This document shows positions 26,168 to 36,065 of a stretch of DNA of 64,000 nt, in pieces. Position 1 is the stretch's first letter; each line of letters begins with the position of its first letter. The notes below the pieces were generated by a model. That model was given only the letters and a program-made list of their open reading frames with translations. It searched no databases and was not told where the DNA came from. Source of the DNA: Tropicimonas sp. IMCC6043 (GTDB taxonomy: Bacteria; Pseudomonadota; Alphaproteobacteria; Rhodobacterales; Rhodobacteraceae); NCBI RefSeq assembly GCF_004146235.1, contig NZ_SELO01000013.1, positions 49,128-113,127 on the forward strand. The letters are read 5' to 3'. A program made the translations under genes and the position numbers.

Positions 26168-27712
26168 CTAGCGGAAGAGCGAGAGAACAGACTGCGGTGA
26201 CTGGTTGGCAATGGACAGCGACTGGATGCCCAATTGTTGCTGCACCTGGAGCGCCTGCAGCTTGGCCGATGCTTCTTCCATGTCCGCGTCGACCATCGTA
26301 CCGATTCCGGCCTTTAGGGAGTCAGACAGGCGTCCGATGAAGTCGGACTGGATCTCGATCCGGCTTTGCGACGACCCGAATTCGGCGGCAGCGTCGATCG
26401 AGTTCTGGATGAGCGTCTCGATATTGTCGAGCGCCGCGTCGGCGCCGGAATCGGTCGTTACGTCGATATTGTCGAGACCGAACAGGCCACCGGACGCGGT
26501 GCCGCCTGCCTGGCCGTTCTCAGACAGGGTCATGGTGGCGCCCGCCGTCGTGTCGGACCCGTCATAGTCGACCATGACGACCCACTCGCCGGCATCGTTC
26601 TGCGTGACCTTGGTGGCGACCCCGGTCTCGTTGCCAGCATCGATCGCCGATTTCAGGCCCTTGGCAACGTCCTCCATCGTTTCGCCCTTGCCGGCGATGT
26701 AGTTGAAATCGTTTCCGTTCACCGAAATCCGGTAGCTGTCACCGTCGTTCACTGCGGCATTCTTGTCCAGCACGACCTCTTCGGCACGCTGTTCGAGGAT
26801 ATTGCTGTTCGATCCGGTCGCCGCGGAGACGTTCTGGGTGGTATCCCCGTTGTTCACCGCCGCGATGGTGTTGGTGCCGCCGGAGTTCCAGGACACGTTG
26901 AAGGTTTCAAACGCGTTCGTGTTGATGATGTTTAACTGCCCGGTTCCGCCGGCATCCTCGTCCGCGGTAATCCCGGTCATGCCGAGCGCGTTGATCTGGC
27001 CGGCAGCGTCGAGCATCATCGCGTCGCGGTCTGCGTTATGTGCAATCGTGAGCGATTTGCCATTGATTGTCAGGGTGAGATCGTCGGTTCCGGCGCCAGC
27101 GATTGTCAGCTCGAGCTGGTTCGCCGCGCCCGTGCTGTCGATGGCGCTTGCGCTTGCCGTGATGTTCGCAGCGATCGCCGTGTCGCCGGTGCCATAGACG
27201 CCGGCGGTCGTGGTCAGGTCCTGCCTGGACACCGAAATATCGGACGCCTTGACGGTGCCGTCCGACGAACGGTCAAGCGATGCGAGGACGTTCACGTCTT
27301 CCGTACCCGTCACGAGGTTCAGTCCATTGAACTGGGCTGCGCCGACCACCGACTTGATCTGGTTGGTCAGCGCCTGGATGTCGGTCTGGATCTTTTCGCG
27401 GTCGACATTCTCTTCCTGGGCGGCGACGATCTTTCCCTTCATCTCGGTCAGGAGATCGGTCACGGTTTCCGCAGCGTTGCGGGCGACTGCGACCGTCGAC
27501 TCGCCAAGCGCGAGGCTGTCCGAAATTCCTTCGAATCCCTTGACGTCCGATTCCATCACCTTTGAGATCGCCCAGACGGCCGAGTTGTCCTTGGCCGACG
27601 AGATCGACTTGCCCGTGGAGATCTCGTTCTGCAGCGAATTCAGGTTGTTGTTGATGCCTTTCAGGGTTTGAAGAGCAACCATTGAGGCAGTGTTCGTGAG
27701 GATGCTGGTCAT
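26168..27712 (-). CDS. Flagellin
   Basis: A 514-aa flagellin. The N-terminal D0/D1 region is clear (MTSILTNTASM, LNSLQNEISTGKSISSAKDNSA) and the C-terminal coil ends with LSIANQSPQSVLSLFR, the classical flagellin terminus. The Thr/Gly/Asp-rich middle (~160-430) is the variable exposed domain. The ATG at 27712 is chosen because it gives the normal N-terminus with no leader, and GGAAGGA lies upstream. Flagellin is exported by the flagellar type III apparatus. A 5-prime leader hairpin and the downstream flaF-flbT genes point to post-transcriptional control. Confidence 0.95.
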   Translation of the reverse strand: MTSILTNTASMVALQTLKGINNNLNSLQNEISTGKSISSAKDNSAVWAISKVMESDVKGFEGISDSLALGESTVAVARNAAETVTDLLTEMKGKIVAAQEENVDREKIQTDIQALTNQIKSVVGAAQFNGLNLVTGTEDVNVLASLDRSSDGTVKASDISVSRQDLTTTAGVYGTGDTAIAANITASASAIDSTGAANQLELTIAGAGTDDLTLTINGKSLTIAHNADRDAMMLDAAGQINALGMTGITADEDAGGTGQLNIINTNAFETFNVSWNSGGTNTIAAVNNGDTTQNVSAATGSNSNILEQRAEEVVLDKNAAVNDGDSYRISVNGNDFNYIAGKGETMEDVAKGLKSAIDAGNETGVATKVTQNDAGEWVVMVDYDGSDTTAGATMTLSENGQAGGTASGGLFGLDNIDVTTDSGADAALDNIETLIQNSIDAAAEFGSSQSRIEIQSDFIGRLSDSLKAGIGTMVDADMEEASAKLQALQVQQQLGIQSLSIANQSPQSVLSLFR

Positions 27713-27756
27713 TTTCCAATGTCCTTCCTTGACGGCGCTTTTGGCCGGGATCGGGG

Positions 27757-27776
27757 CCACCGGGACAAACCGGTGG
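27757..27776 (-). promoter_or_regulatory. Flagellin 5-prime leader hairpin, candidate FlbT target
   Basis: CCACCGG (27757-27763) and CCGGTGG (27770-27776) form a perfect 7-bp stem with a 6-nt loop, about 45 nt upstream of the flagellin start codon. FlbT is known in Caulobacter to act on the flagellin mRNA leader. Binding here is inferred. Confidence 0.45.
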
Positions 27777-27924
27777 AATTCAGCATTCTGCATCTTACGG
27801 ACGACTCGCGGGCCGGTCGCGCCACCCTGGTTCGGGTGCTGGGCCCACGATGATGGAGACCAACTAATGGAATCCTAACCGCACAGGGTCCTAAACATTG
27901 GATTTTAGGCGAATTTCTTCATAT

Positions 27925-28269
27925 TCAGGCACGTCGCGAGACAGTCGGGGACGCCTGCTGGAGATTCGTGAGATCCCCGCCGCGGGTATAGGTTTCAAGC
28001 CGGAGCAGCGCCTTCCTGATCTCCCGCAGCCGATCCGCCCCGGATTTCAGGCCCTTCCGCGCGGCCTCGAGCAGTCTGCGGTTGCGCTCTACGCTCCGAC
28101 GAAGCTTGTCGAGCGCCTCCACCGACGGCTTATCCTCCGCTTCCAGGCGCTGCGCCAGATCCAGTTTGGCCGCTTCCAGGGATCCAATCGCGCCGATATC
28201 CCCCTTGAGCAGCAGATTCCTCTCCTCGTCGAGCAGTGCGAGAAGCTGCCGCAGCGTCGTGTCAGTCAT
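27925..28269 (-). CDS. Flagellar FlgN-like chaperone candidate
   Basis: A 114-aa, strongly helical and charged protein (LLALLDEERNLLLKGDIGAI near the start, RRSVERNRRLLEAARKG in the middle). Size, early EERNLLLKGD motif and location beside a rod-binding protein fit the FlgN family, which escorts hook-associated proteins to the export gate. The ATG at 28269 lies inside the end of the rod-binding protein gene (8-bp overlap), so the pair is co-translated. Sequence identity to FlgN is low, so the call is tentative. Confidence 0.68.
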   Translation of the reverse strand: MTDTTLRQLLALLDEERNLLLKGDIGAIGSLEAAKLDLAQRLEAEDKPSVEALDKLRRSVERNRRLLEAARKGLKSGADRLREIRKALLRLETYTRGGDLTNLQQASPTVSRRA

Positions 28270-28549
28270 GCGTGCGCTCCCGGAGTGAGTTGAAGATCGA
28301 TTCAGCAAGACCGATGCCGCCGCGCGAGGCGATCCGGTCGGCCTGGATATTGCGCAGCAGGCTCGAGAACTGGTCCTCGCCCGCACCGCCGCCGAAGGCC
28401 TCCGGCGTGTCGCCGAGGCCGGCATGCTTCAGCATCTCGGACAGGAACGCGGCCTCGAGTTGCTGTGCGACCTTTCGCAGCCCGGCCTCCGTGTTGCGCG
28501 GCCCGTGCGGTGGCATCGCGACTCCAAGGTCGACAGGCGGAACAGTCAT
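28262..28549 (-). CDS. Rod-binding protein (FlgJ N-terminal type)
   Basis: A 95-aa protein matching the rod-binding half of FlgJ: VAQQLEAAFLSEMLKHAG, then a Gly/Asp-rich loop, FSSLLRNIQADRIASRGGIGL and LAESIFNSL. The muramidase half of FlgJ is absent, which is normal for alphaproteobacteria. It caps or assists assembly of the flagellar rod in the periplasm. It is divergent from fliK, with a shared control region between. Confidence 0.9.
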   Translation of the reverse strand: MTVPPVDLGVAMPPHGPRNTEAGLRKVAQQLEAAFLSEMLKHAGLGDTPEAFGGGAGEDQFSSLLRNIQADRIASRGGIGLAESIFNSLRERTHD

Positions 28550-28584
28550 TTCCCGGTCTCCAGCAAGCTAAAACTTTTCGGATA

Positions 28585-28614
28585 TTTACCGACCGCGGGT
28601 AAAGGATCGGTAAC
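28585..28614. promoter_or_regulatory. GGTAA/TTACC sites in the fliK divergent promoter
   Basis: TTTACC (28585-28590) and GGTAAA (28598-28603) form an inverted repeat with a 7-bp spacer, and a third copy, GGTAACC, follows near 28609. The sites lie in the 113-bp region between the divergent flagellar units at 28549 and 28663. They look like operator half-sites. The regulator is unknown. Confidence 0.35.
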
Positions 28615-28662
28615 CCGACCCCGTCAATCTGCGTGCAATCTTAGCCAGAAGGCACGTGATCC

Positions 28663-30894
28663 ATGCAACAGGCGCTCACCTTGACCCTCGTCGGGGCCGC
28701 AGTCGGAGATCCCGGGCGGGAAGCGAGACCGCGCGCCGAAAAGGGCGGCGCAAGCTTTGATGAGATCTTCGCCGTGTCGGGGAACCTGGCCGGTTCGGAG
28801 TGGCGCGATGCATCTGGCGCGAGCACGATCCGGGGCCGGGACGAAATGCCGCCCTCGGAGCCCGACCCGCTGCAGGCGGAAGTCGGATCGGCTGTGCCTG
28901 CGATCATGATGCTGGAGGGGGCAGTATCGGGCGACTCCCGATTGCCGCCGCGCGCGGACAGTCGGGAGGTCGCAATGCCCGGGCCATATCTGGAGCGCGC
29001 CCGAGGCGTGCAGCAACGCGCGGCGGTCGAACCGGGCATTGAACCACCGACGAAGACCGCCGCGACGCCCCTCGTCCCAGACGCCGACCAGTCAGGCAAA
29101 CCTGGGGAGCACATCGCAGCGGTCGTGGCCGGATCGAAACCCGCAGCTCCTGTTGGCGCGGCAGACATGCCGGCCAAAGAGGATTCGGCCCCTGCCTCTG
29201 GTTCACTGACGCCGGCGGCCATGAACCAGAGGCCCGGCGTGCCCACGGGACCAACCCGAACCCGCCCGGCCACTAGTCCCGCTGAGACAGCCGCCGTCGG
29301 CGAAGGTGGGTCCGGGATCGACGTGACGAGCGATCGCGCGCGACCTCCCGCCCAGGCGATCGATCAGGCGCCCTCCGGCCAACATTCCGCGTCGGCTAGT
29401 CCTGAGCGCAGGGCGGGGCCGGAAGCGGAGATGCCGCTGCCGAATGTCCACAACGTCGCGCAACGGTCTCGACCCGCGGGGCAATCGACAGCAAGCGGCT
29501 CGTCTGCCGTCCCGCCGCACGCGTCGGACATGTCGCTGGCCGAGATCGGACAAAGACCGGATGCCGATTCGGTGCCCGCGCCAGGGCGGGAACCTCGGAT
29601 GAGATCGGGCGATACGTCACGCCACGCGGAGGTCCTGACTCCGGACGGTCCGCTCCGCGACCCGTCCGGCGACGGTTCCGCCGGCCCGAAGCGGATGTCG
29701 GTGGGAGGTCCCCGGATCGTCCAACCGCCGGCTTCCGGTGAGCGCGAGGGGACCGGCGCGCGAAATCCTTCGGCGCGGGCATCGGACTTGGTGGCAGCCG
29801 CACCCCGGCCGCTGCATGAAGGCGGCGCGGCGGTCCCTCGCCCGGATAGCCTGATGCCGCGCGATCTCCCTAGATCGACTCCCGAGCCCGTCGATGCAGG
29901 CCGGGTAACGCCGGGCGCATCCGCTATGGACAATCCGGACGACGAGAGGGCCGATCCGACCCTCCCCCGCGTCACGACGCCTGCGCCCGCCGGGACCCGG
30001 GCAAACGCGCCCCAAGCGCGCCTGCCGGACGCCGAACTCCGGCAGGCGCAAACTTCCCGCAGCGACCCATCCCCGCCGTCGTCGCTTTCGATGGGGTCAC
30101 CGCCGGCACGCACGGACGAGACTTCGTTTCAGGCACGGCTTTCGACACAGGACGTGACGCGCGAGGGCGACGCGGCACGAGAGGTCGAGCCTGCCCGCGG
30201 CGAAAGTCCGGACCCGTCATTTCCGGAAAGGCGCGACGCCATCCGGGGATTCGCCGATGCCGGGGCCGCGCGGCGATCGCCCTACTCGGCGGGCACCACC
30301 GCGATTCGGGCCGCCGTGGTGTCCGGAGAGGTGGTGATGCAGCGAGGACCAACCAATATGCCCGGGCCCCTGTTCTCGGACGACCCGGAGGACGTTCTGA
30401 CAGGGGATGAACTCGCAGCCGCGATTCGCCTGCATGACCCGGCACCCCATGCCGCACGCCTGTCGGGCGCGCTGCCCCCGTCCGTCCGGACTGCGGCGGT
30501 CCTGCGGCCGGTGGCCGCGGCCATCGCGGAGCGGGTGACGCGCGGCGGGGATGGCAGCATCGACCTGCGCCTGTCGCCGCGAGAGCTCGGGACGCTGAGG
30601 ATATCCTTTGTCGGCTCCGATACCGGCCTGAACGTCGTCATTCAGGCCGACCGCCCCGAAACGCTCGAGCTGTTCCGCCGCAATATCGATCTTCTCTCCC
30701 AGGACCTGCACGCTCTCGGATATGACGATGTCACCATGTCCTTCGAAGGCGACCGGTCGAACGATTCCGACCGGCCGGCCCGGACCGGAACTGCGGACGG
30801 GGCGGACGATTTCGACGCGGTGGATCCGAATGCCGATCGTCCCCCTCCTCCCGCGCCCGGCACGCCGCCGGGCAGGCTCGATCTCAGGCTCTGA
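28663..30894 (+). CDS. fliK: Flagellar hook-length control protein FliK
   Basis: A 743-aa protein. Most of the length (1-600) is a disordered Pro/Ala/Ser/Arg-rich ruler with no predicted fold. The C-terminal ~100 residues are the FliK export-switch domain: IDLRLSPRELGTLRISF, LNVVIQADRPETLELFRRN and LLSQDLHALGYDDVTMSF. The domain tells the export apparatus to switch from hook to filament proteins. AGAAGG precedes the ATG. The gene ends 12 bp before flgD, so the two form one operon. The long ruler is within the wide size range seen in this family. Confidence 0.9.
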   Translation: MQQALTLTLVGAAVGDPGREARPRAEKGGASFDEIFAVSGNLAGSEWRDASGASTIRGRDEMPPSEPDPLQAEVGSAVPAIMMLEGAVSGDSRLPPRADSREVAMPGPYLERARGVQQRAAVEPGIEPPTKTAATPLVPDADQSGKPGEHIAAVVAGSKPAAPVGAADMPAKEDSAPASGSLTPAAMNQRPGVPTGPTRTRPATSPAETAAVGEGGSGIDVTSDRARPPAQAIDQAPSGQHSASASPERRAGPEAEMPLPNVHNVAQRSRPAGQSTASGSSAVPPHASDMSLAEIGQRPDADSVPAPGREPRMRSGDTSRHAEVLTPDGPLRDPSGDGSAGPKRMSVGGPRIVQPPASGEREGTGARNPSARASDLVAAAPRPLHEGGAAVPRPDSLMPRDLPRSTPEPVDAGRVTPGASAMDNPDDERADPTLPRVTTPAPAGTRANAPQARLPDAELRQAQTSRSDPSPPSSLSMGSPPARTDETSFQARLSTQDVTREGDAAREVEPARGESPDPSFPERRDAIRGFADAGAARRSPYSAGTTAIRAAVVSGEVVMQRGPTNMPGPLFSDDPEDVLTGDELAAAIRLHDPAPHAARLSGALPPSVRTAAVLRPVAAAIAERVTRGGDGSIDLRLSPRELGTLRISFVGSDTGLNVVIQADRPETLELFRRNIDLLSQDLHALGYDDVTMSFEGDRSNDSDRPARTGTADGADDFDAVDPNADRPPPPAPGTPPGRLDLRL

Positions 30895-30906
30895 AGGACA
30901 CTCGTG

Positions 30907-31578
30907 ATGTCGACAGTCTCTGCAACGAGTTCATCAACCACCGCCGGCCAGGCGAAAACGACCATGACGGCCGAGTCGCTCCTCGGGTCCGACTTCAAGA
31001 CCTGGCTCACCCTGATGACCGCGCAGCTTCGCAACCAGGACCCGTTCGACCCGGTGGATTCGACCGAATACACTGCCCAGCTAGCCCAGTTCTCGGCCCT
31101 CGAACAGCAGGTTCACACCAACGATCTTCTGTCGGACCTGATCACCGTCTCCGCCTCCAACGACATGGCGGGTATGGCGGAATGGATCGGCAAGGAGGTG
31201 CGGGTGGTCGCACCGGCCGACTATGCCGGCACGCCGGTTCCGGTTCATGCGAGTCCGGATCCCACCGCCTATCGCGCCGAACTCGTGGTTCTCGACCGCT
31301 ACGGCACCGAGGTGAATCGGTTGATGATCAATACCGGCGAGAGCGACCTGGAATGGAACGGCCGCGATGCGGCGGGCCATGATGTCGCCTGGTCAAGATA
31401 TTCCTTCGAGGTCGAGAGCTTCGATTCCGACGGCGAACTGATCTCGACCCGCGGTGCGGAGATCTATGCCGACGTGCTCGAAGTGCAGAAATCCGGCGAC
31501 CTTTATGCGCTGATGCTGCCGGGCGGCGTATCGGTCGGGACCGAGGAGATCTCTGCCGTGCGCAGCGCGGAGGGATGA
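30907..31578 (+). CDS. flgD: Flagellar hook-capping protein FlgD
   Basis: A 223-aa protein of normal size. The conserved N-terminal region is FKTWLTLMTAQLRNQDPFDPVDSTEY followed by AQLAQFSALEQ. The C-terminal part contains the FlgD Ig-like and Tudor-like modules (DLEWNGRDAAG, YSFEVESFD). FlgD caps the growing hook. The ATG at 30907 is used because AAGGA lies 9 nt upstream; a GTG one codon earlier is an alternative. The gene is downstream of fliK and converges on ubiB with only 19 bp between stops. Confidence 0.94.
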   Translation: MSTVSATSSSTTAGQAKTTMTAESLLGSDFKTWLTLMTAQLRNQDPFDPVDSTEYTAQLAQFSALEQQVHTNDLLSDLITVSASNDMAGMAEWIGKEVRVVAPADYAGTPVPVHASPDPTAYRAELVVLDRYGTEVNRLMINTGESDLEWNGRDAAGHDVAWSRYSFEVESFDSDGELISTRGAEIYADVLEVQKSGDLYALMLPGGVSVGTEEISAVRSAEG

Positions 31579-31597
31579 CAGGGTGGAAGCCCGACGG

Positions 31598-33130
31598 TCA
31601 GATCAGGGTGATGCCGAAGGCGACCGCCCCGGCGAAGGCCGCCCCCGCCGCGAACCACAGCCATCGCTTTCCGCCGCGATCGTCCTCGGCCGGCGGCGCC
31701 GACACCCGCGCCTGCCTGGCAAGCTGGTCCTGCGCGATCTCCGGCAGGCGGGGCGCGATATGCGACAGGATCCGGACCGTCCGCGACAGGTCCCGCAGGA
31801 ACGCCCGCGGGCCGATACTCTTCTTGATGTAGTCCTCGACGACCGGGCGCGCGACATCCCACATGTTGATGTTCGGATAGAGCGAGCGCGCCACGCCCTC
31901 GACCACGACCATCGTCCGTTGCAGGTGGATCAGCTCCATCCGCGTCTCCATGCCGAACCGCTCGGTCACCTCGAAGAGATAGCTCAGCACCCGTCCCATC
32001 GAGATCTCGCCCGCCGACATGCCGAAGATCGGCTCGCCGACGACCCGGAGGGCGCTGGCGAACTCGTCGATGTCGCGATCCGCGGGCACATAGCCCGCCT
32101 CGAAATGCACTTCCGCGACGCGACGATAATCCTTCTGGATGAATCCGTAGATGATCTCCGCGTAGACCCGCCGCGTGTATTCGTCGAGCCGCCCCATGAT
32201 GCCGAAATCGAGCGCAATGATATCGCCATTGGCCGCGATCTTCAGGTTCCCCTGGTGCATGTCGGCATGGAAGAACCCGTTGTGAAGGGCGTGCTTCAGG
32301 AAGAGGCCGAGGATCCGCTCGCCGAGCACCTTGCGGTCGTGCCCGGCCGCATCGATCGCCTCGAGCTCGTTACAGGACGGCCCTTCGGCCCAGTCGAGCG
32401 TCATGACCCGGCGGTCCGACAGCTTCCAGTGCATCTTCGGCACCCAGAAGCCTTCATCCTCCTTGGTGCTGGCCTCGTATTCGGAGGCGGAAGCGGATTC
32501 CAGCCGCAGGTCGAGCTCGCCGCGCACCGACCCGTGGAAATGCTCGATCACGGCGCGCGGATGCAGGCGGCGGGAGGCCGGCGCAAGGGTTTCGATGATC
32601 GTGGCACCGAGGTAGAAGGCATCGAAATCGCGCCGGAAATCGCGCTCGATATTCGGCCGGAGGACTTTGACCGCGACCTCCTGGCCGGTCTCGCGCAGCC
32701 GTGCCCGGTGAACCTGCGCGATCGAGGCGGCGGCGATCGGCTCGGAGAAATCCGAGAACACCGCGTCGATCTCGATTCCCAGCTCCTTCTCCACCGAGGC
32801 GATGGCGACCGCCCGCGGGAAGGGCGGCATCCGGTCCTGCAGGATCTTCAGTTGCCGCGAGAGGTCCTCGCCCACCACATCCGGGCGGGTCGAGAGGATC
32901 TGACCGAGCTTGACATAGGCCGGGCCCATCGCCTGCAACGCCCGAAGAAGCGGCGGCAGGTTCGGATCGCCCCTGTAGCCCAGCCACTTGAACGGCCAGC
33001 CGGCGGTGCGCGCCGCGATCCGGACCGCGACCGGCGCGTTGAAGGCCTCGAGCACGACACCCATGGCGCCGGTGCGTTCAAGCGTGGCGCCGGTGCGGAT
33101 CAGGCGCCAGATGTTGTGGGGGCCGCGCAA
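31598..33130 (-). CDS. ubiB: Ubiquinone biosynthesis accessory kinase-like protein UbiB
   Basis: A 510-aa protein of the UbiB/ADCK atypical kinase family. The KxGQ motif lies in AYVKLGQILSTRPDVV. A strict ExD/nucleotide site follows in the kinase fold, with HADMHQGNLKI and LDFGIMG as catalytic-loop and DFG-like segments. Two C-terminal hydrophobic helices anchor it to the membrane (WLWFAAGAAFAGAVAFGI). It begins with TTG at 33130, four bases beyond the ubiE stop, which suggests coupled translation. UbiB supports ubiquinone synthesis, probably by handling lipid intermediates. Confidence 0.94.
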   Translation of the reverse strand: MRGPHNIWRLIRTGATLERTGAMGVVLEAFNAPVAVRIAARTAGWPFKWLGYRGDPNLPPLLRALQAMGPAYVKLGQILSTRPDVVGEDLSRQLKILQDRMPPFPRAVAIASVEKELGIEIDAVFSDFSEPIAAASIAQVHRARLRETGQEVAVKVLRPNIERDFRRDFDAFYLGATIIETLAPASRRLHPRAVIEHFHGSVRGELDLRLESASASEYEASTKEDEGFWVPKMHWKLSDRRVMTLDWAEGPSCNELEAIDAAGHDRKVLGERILGLFLKHALHNGFFHADMHQGNLKIAANGDIIALDFGIMGRLDEYTRRVYAEIIYGFIQKDYRRVAEVHFEAGYVPADRDIDEFASALRVVGEPIFGMSAGEISMGRVLSYLFEVTERFGMETRMELIHLQRTMVVVEGVARSLYPNINMWDVARPVVEDYIKKSIGPRAFLRDLSRTVRILSHIAPRLPEIAQDQLARQARVSAPPAEDDRGGKRWLWFAAGAAFAGAVAFGITLI

Positions 33131-33134
33131 GGGG

Positions 33135-33887
33135 TCAGAGCTTCCAGCCGGAGTGCAGGGCGACGACGCCCATGGTCATGTTGCGGTATTTCACCTGGTC
33201 GAACCCGGCGTTGCGGATCATCTCCGCGAAGCGTTCCTGGTCGGGAAACTTGCGGATCGAATCGACCAGATACTGGTAGCTGTCGCGGTCACGGGTCACG
33301 ACCTGCCCCATCACCGGGATCACGTTATACGAGTACCGGTCATAGGCCCACTGCATCGCCGGGTTGGGCAATTGCGAGAATTCCAGCACCATCAGCCGCC
33401 CGCCGGGCCGGAGCACGCGGTAGGCCTCGGCGAGCGCGTCCTCGATCCGGGTAACGTTGCGGGTGCCAAAGGAATTGGTGACCACGTCGAAGGAATTGGC
33501 CTCGAAGGGCAGCGCCATCGCGTCGCCCACGACCCATTCGAGCCGGTCGGCGAGATGCTCGGCCTCGGCGCGCTTGCGGCCCTCGACCAGCATGTCCTCG
33601 GTCATGTCGCAGACGACCGCCGTCGCGTCGGGTGCGCGGCGCAGGAAGCGGAAGGCGATGTCGCCGGTGCCGCCCGCGACGTCGAGCAGGCGCTGGCCAG
33701 GCCGTGGTGCCAGCCAGTCCATCATCGCGTCCTTCCAGAGCCGGTGGATGCCACCGCTCATCAGGTCGTTCATCAGGTCGTAGCGCGAGGCGACGGAGGA
33801 GAAGACGCCATGCACCATGCCCTTCTTCTCGTGCTCGGGCACGACCTTGTCGCCGAAATGCGTTGTCTTGGGTGAGTCGTCGCTCAT
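33135..33887 (-). CDS. ubiE: Ubiquinone/menaquinone methyltransferase UbiE
   Basis: A 250-aa class I SAM methyltransferase. The family segments are [25 protein letters not shown] at the start, [13 protein letters not shown] (SAM site), [15 protein letters not shown] and [11 protein letters not shown], all standard for UbiE/COQ5. It methylates the C2 position of the quinone precursor ring. GGGAG precedes the ATG. The gene pairs with ubiB in one operon and is divergent from mutM, a common arrangement in Rhodobacterales. Confidence 0.95.
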   Translation of the reverse strand: MSDDSPKTTHFGDKVVPEHEKKGMVHGVFSSVASRYDLMNDLMSGGIHRLWKDAMMDWLAPRPGQRLLDVAGGTGDIAFRFLRRAPDATAVVCDMTEDMLVEGRKRAEAEHLADRLEWVVGDAMALPFEANSFDVVTNSFGTRNVTRIEDALAEAYRVLRPGGRLMVLEFSQLPNPAMQWAYDRYSYNVIPVMGQVVTRDRDSYQYLVDSIRKFPDQERFAEMIRNAGFDQVKYRNMTMGVVALHSGWKL

Positions 33888-33993
33888 GGGACTTGCTCCC
33901 GCTGATTTTCACCCCTCCTTATAGGGCGCAGCCGCGGGGCTGCAATGGCGCGCCCCGGCAAGTGCGGCGAAGCGCGACAGGAAGGAGCCGGGC

Positions 33994-34845
33994 GTGCCGG
34001 AACTGCCGGAAGTGGAAACCGTGCGCCGCGGGCTGGAACCGGCGATGGCGGGTGTGCGGATTGCCGCCGCGGAGGTGCGCCGGCCGGAGCTGCGCTGGCC
34101 GCTGCCAGAGCGGATGGCAGAGCGGCTTTCGGGGCGGCGGGTGCTGCGGTTGCGGCGGCGGTCGAAATACATCCTCGCGGATCTCGACAGCGGCGAGTCG
34201 CTGCTCATCCACCTGGGAATGTCGGGGCGGATGACGATTTCCGGCGAAGCACCCGGAAGCTTTCACCGCACGATTCAGCCGCTGGAGCGGCATGACCACG
34301 TCGTCTTCCACATGGAGAACGGCGCCCGGATCGCCTTCAACGACGCGCGCCGCTTCGGCGCCATGGACCTGGTGGCAAGCGATGCCTGGGAGTCCCACCC
34401 GCTGCTCCGCGGACTCGGGCCTGAGCCGCTGGGAAATGCCTTCGACGGGCCGGGGCTGGCCGCGGCGCTGCGCCCCCGACGGACGCCGCTGAAGGCGGCG
34501 CTGCTCGACCAGCGCGTCGTGGCGGGGCTCGGAAACATCTATGTTTGCGAGGTGTTGCACCGCGCGGGCCTGTCACCACTCCGGCGCTGTGACCGAACGT
34601 CCGGGGCTCGCCTCGCCGCCCTGGTGCCGGTGATCAGGCAGGTGCTCGAGGCGGCGATCGCGGCCGGGGGCGCGAGCCTTCGCGACCACCGCCAGGCCAG
34701 CGGCGAGCTGGGCTATTTCCAGCACGATTTCCGCGCCTACGGGCGCGAGGGCGCCCCCTGCCGGACCGAAGGCTGCGACGGCAAGATACGTCGCGTCACC
34801 CAGTCCGGACGCTCCACCTTCTATTGCCCGAACTGCCAAAGATAG
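33994..34845 (+). CDS. mutM: Formamidopyrimidine-DNA glycosylase MutM
   Basis: A 283-aa DNA repair enzyme. The start is GTG and the processed N-terminus [13 protein letters not shown] carries the catalytic Pro and Glu. The helix-two-turns-helix region is [13 protein letters not shown], and the C-terminal zinc finger is [10 protein letters not shown] followed by [11 protein letters not shown] with all four Cys. It removes 8-oxoguanine and ring-opened purines. AAGGAG precedes the start. It is divergent from ubiE. Confidence 0.96.
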   Translation: MPELPEVETVRRGLEPAMAGVRIAAAEVRRPELRWPLPERMAERLSGRRVLRLRRRSKYILADLDSGESLLIHLGMSGRMTISGEAPGSFHRTIQPLERHDHVVFHMENGARIAFNDARRFGAMDLVASDAWESHPLLRGLGPEPLGNAFDGPGLAAALRPRRTPLKAALLDQRVVAGLGNIYVCEVLHRAGLSPLRRCDRTSGARLAALVPVIRQVLEAAIAAGGASLRDHRQASGELGYFQHDFRAYGREGAPCRTEGCDGKIRRVTQSGRSTFYCPNCQR

Positions 34846-34910
34846 CTTGAAAGCCCTGACGGGGATGGTAACCCTTCCGTCCTGTGAAACCACGGAAAGG
34901 TTCCGCCAGC

Positions 34911-35687
34911 ATGGCTTTCGAGACATTGATCGTCGAGATAACCGATCACACGTGCCTGATCAGGCTGAACCGGCCAGAAGCGCTGAACGCGCTCGACACG
35001 CAGATGCTCGGGGAACTCGGCCAAGCGCTCGCGGAGGCGGAGGAGAACGAACGGGTCCGCTGCATCGTCCTGACTGGGTCCGAGAAGGCTTTCGCCGCCG
35101 GGGCGGATATCGCCGAGATGTCGGAGAAGAGCTTCGTCGACGTGTTCAGCTCGGACCTTTTCGGCACCCAGGCCGAGCAGATCCTGCGCTGCCGCAAGCC
35201 GATCATCGCCGCGGTCGCGGGCTATGCGCTCGGCGGCGGCTGCGAGCTGGCGATGATGTGCGATTTCATCATTGCCGCCGAAACGGCCAAGTTCGGCCAG
35301 CCCGAGATCAATCTCGGCGTCATCGCCGGCATGGGCGGCACCCAGCGGCTGACGCGATTCGTCGGCAAGTCGAAGAGCATGGACATGCATCTGACCGGGC
35401 GCTTCATGGATGCCGAAGAGGCAGAGCGCGCCGGCCTCGTCTCCCGTGTCGTGCCGGCCAAGAAGCTGGTCGAGGAGGCGCTGGCAGCCGCCGCGAAGAT
35501 CTCGCGCAAGTCGGCGTTGACGGTTATGGCGGTCAAGGAGGCGGTGAACCGGTCCTACGAGATGCCGCTGCGCGAGGGGCTCCTCTTTGAGCGGCGCCTG
35601 TTCCACGCGCTCTTTGCCACCGAGGACCAGAAAGAGGGCATGCAGGCCTTCCTCGACAAGCGCGAGGCGCAATTCCGGGACAAGTAG
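34911..35687 (+). CDS. Enoyl-CoA hydratase
   Basis: A 258-aa crotonase-family protein. Motifs are [11 protein letters not shown], the oxyanion segment [30 protein letters not shown], and [17 protein letters not shown], which carries the second catalytic Glu region. These fit a mitochondrial-type short-chain enoyl-CoA hydratase for beta-oxidation or branched-chain amino acid breakdown. The ATG at 34911 gives the usual N-terminus (MAFETLIVE). It stands alone between mutM and rpsT. Confidence 0.92.
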   Translation: MAFETLIVEITDHTCLIRLNRPEALNALDTQMLGELGQALAEAEENERVRCIVLTGSEKAFAAGADIAEMSEKSFVDVFSSDLFGTQAEQILRCRKPIIAAVAGYALGGGCELAMMCDFIIAAETAKFGQPEINLGVIAGMGGTQRLTRFVGKSKSMDMHLTGRFMDAEEAERAGLVSRVVPAKKLVEEALAAAAKISRKSALTVMAVKEAVNRSYEMPLREGLLFERRLFHALFATEDQKEGMQAFLDKREAQFRDK

Positions 35688-35774
35688 TGCCGCATTCGCT
35701 GTTGACTCGGAGAGGCAACCCGCCTAGAGACGCGGCTTCAAGAATGAAATCACCGAAATCCGGAACCCGATCAC

Positions 35775-36041
35775 ATGGCTAACACGCCCCAGTCGAAGAA
35801 GCGCGCCCGCCAGAACGAACGGCGCCATGCCATCAACAAGGCGCGTCGCTCGCGCATCCGGACGTTCCTGCGGAACGTCGAGGAGGCCATTTCCTCCGGG
35901 GATCAGGAAGCCGCCGCCATCGCCCTGCGCAACGCTCAGCCCGAGCTGATGCGCGGTGTGACCAAGGGCGTTCTGCACAAGAACACCGTGGCGCGGAAGA
36001 TGTCCCGCCTGTCGTCGCGCGTGAAGGCCCTCGGCGCCTGA
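35775..36041 (+). CDS. rpsT: 30S ribosomal protein S20
   Basis: An 88-aa basic protein beginning [17 protein letters not shown], the S20 hallmark, and continuing with [14 protein letters not shown] and the [13 protein letters not shown] tail. It binds 16S rRNA in the small subunit. The location directly before dnaA is conserved in many alphaproteobacteria. A clear intrinsic terminator follows. Confidence 0.97.
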   Translation: MANTPQSKKRARQNERRHAINKARRSRIRTFLRNVEEAISSGDQEAAAIALRNAQPELMRGVTKGVLHKNTVARKMSRLSSRVKALGA

Positions 36042-36065
36042 AATCTCGCGACATCACGGAATTTG

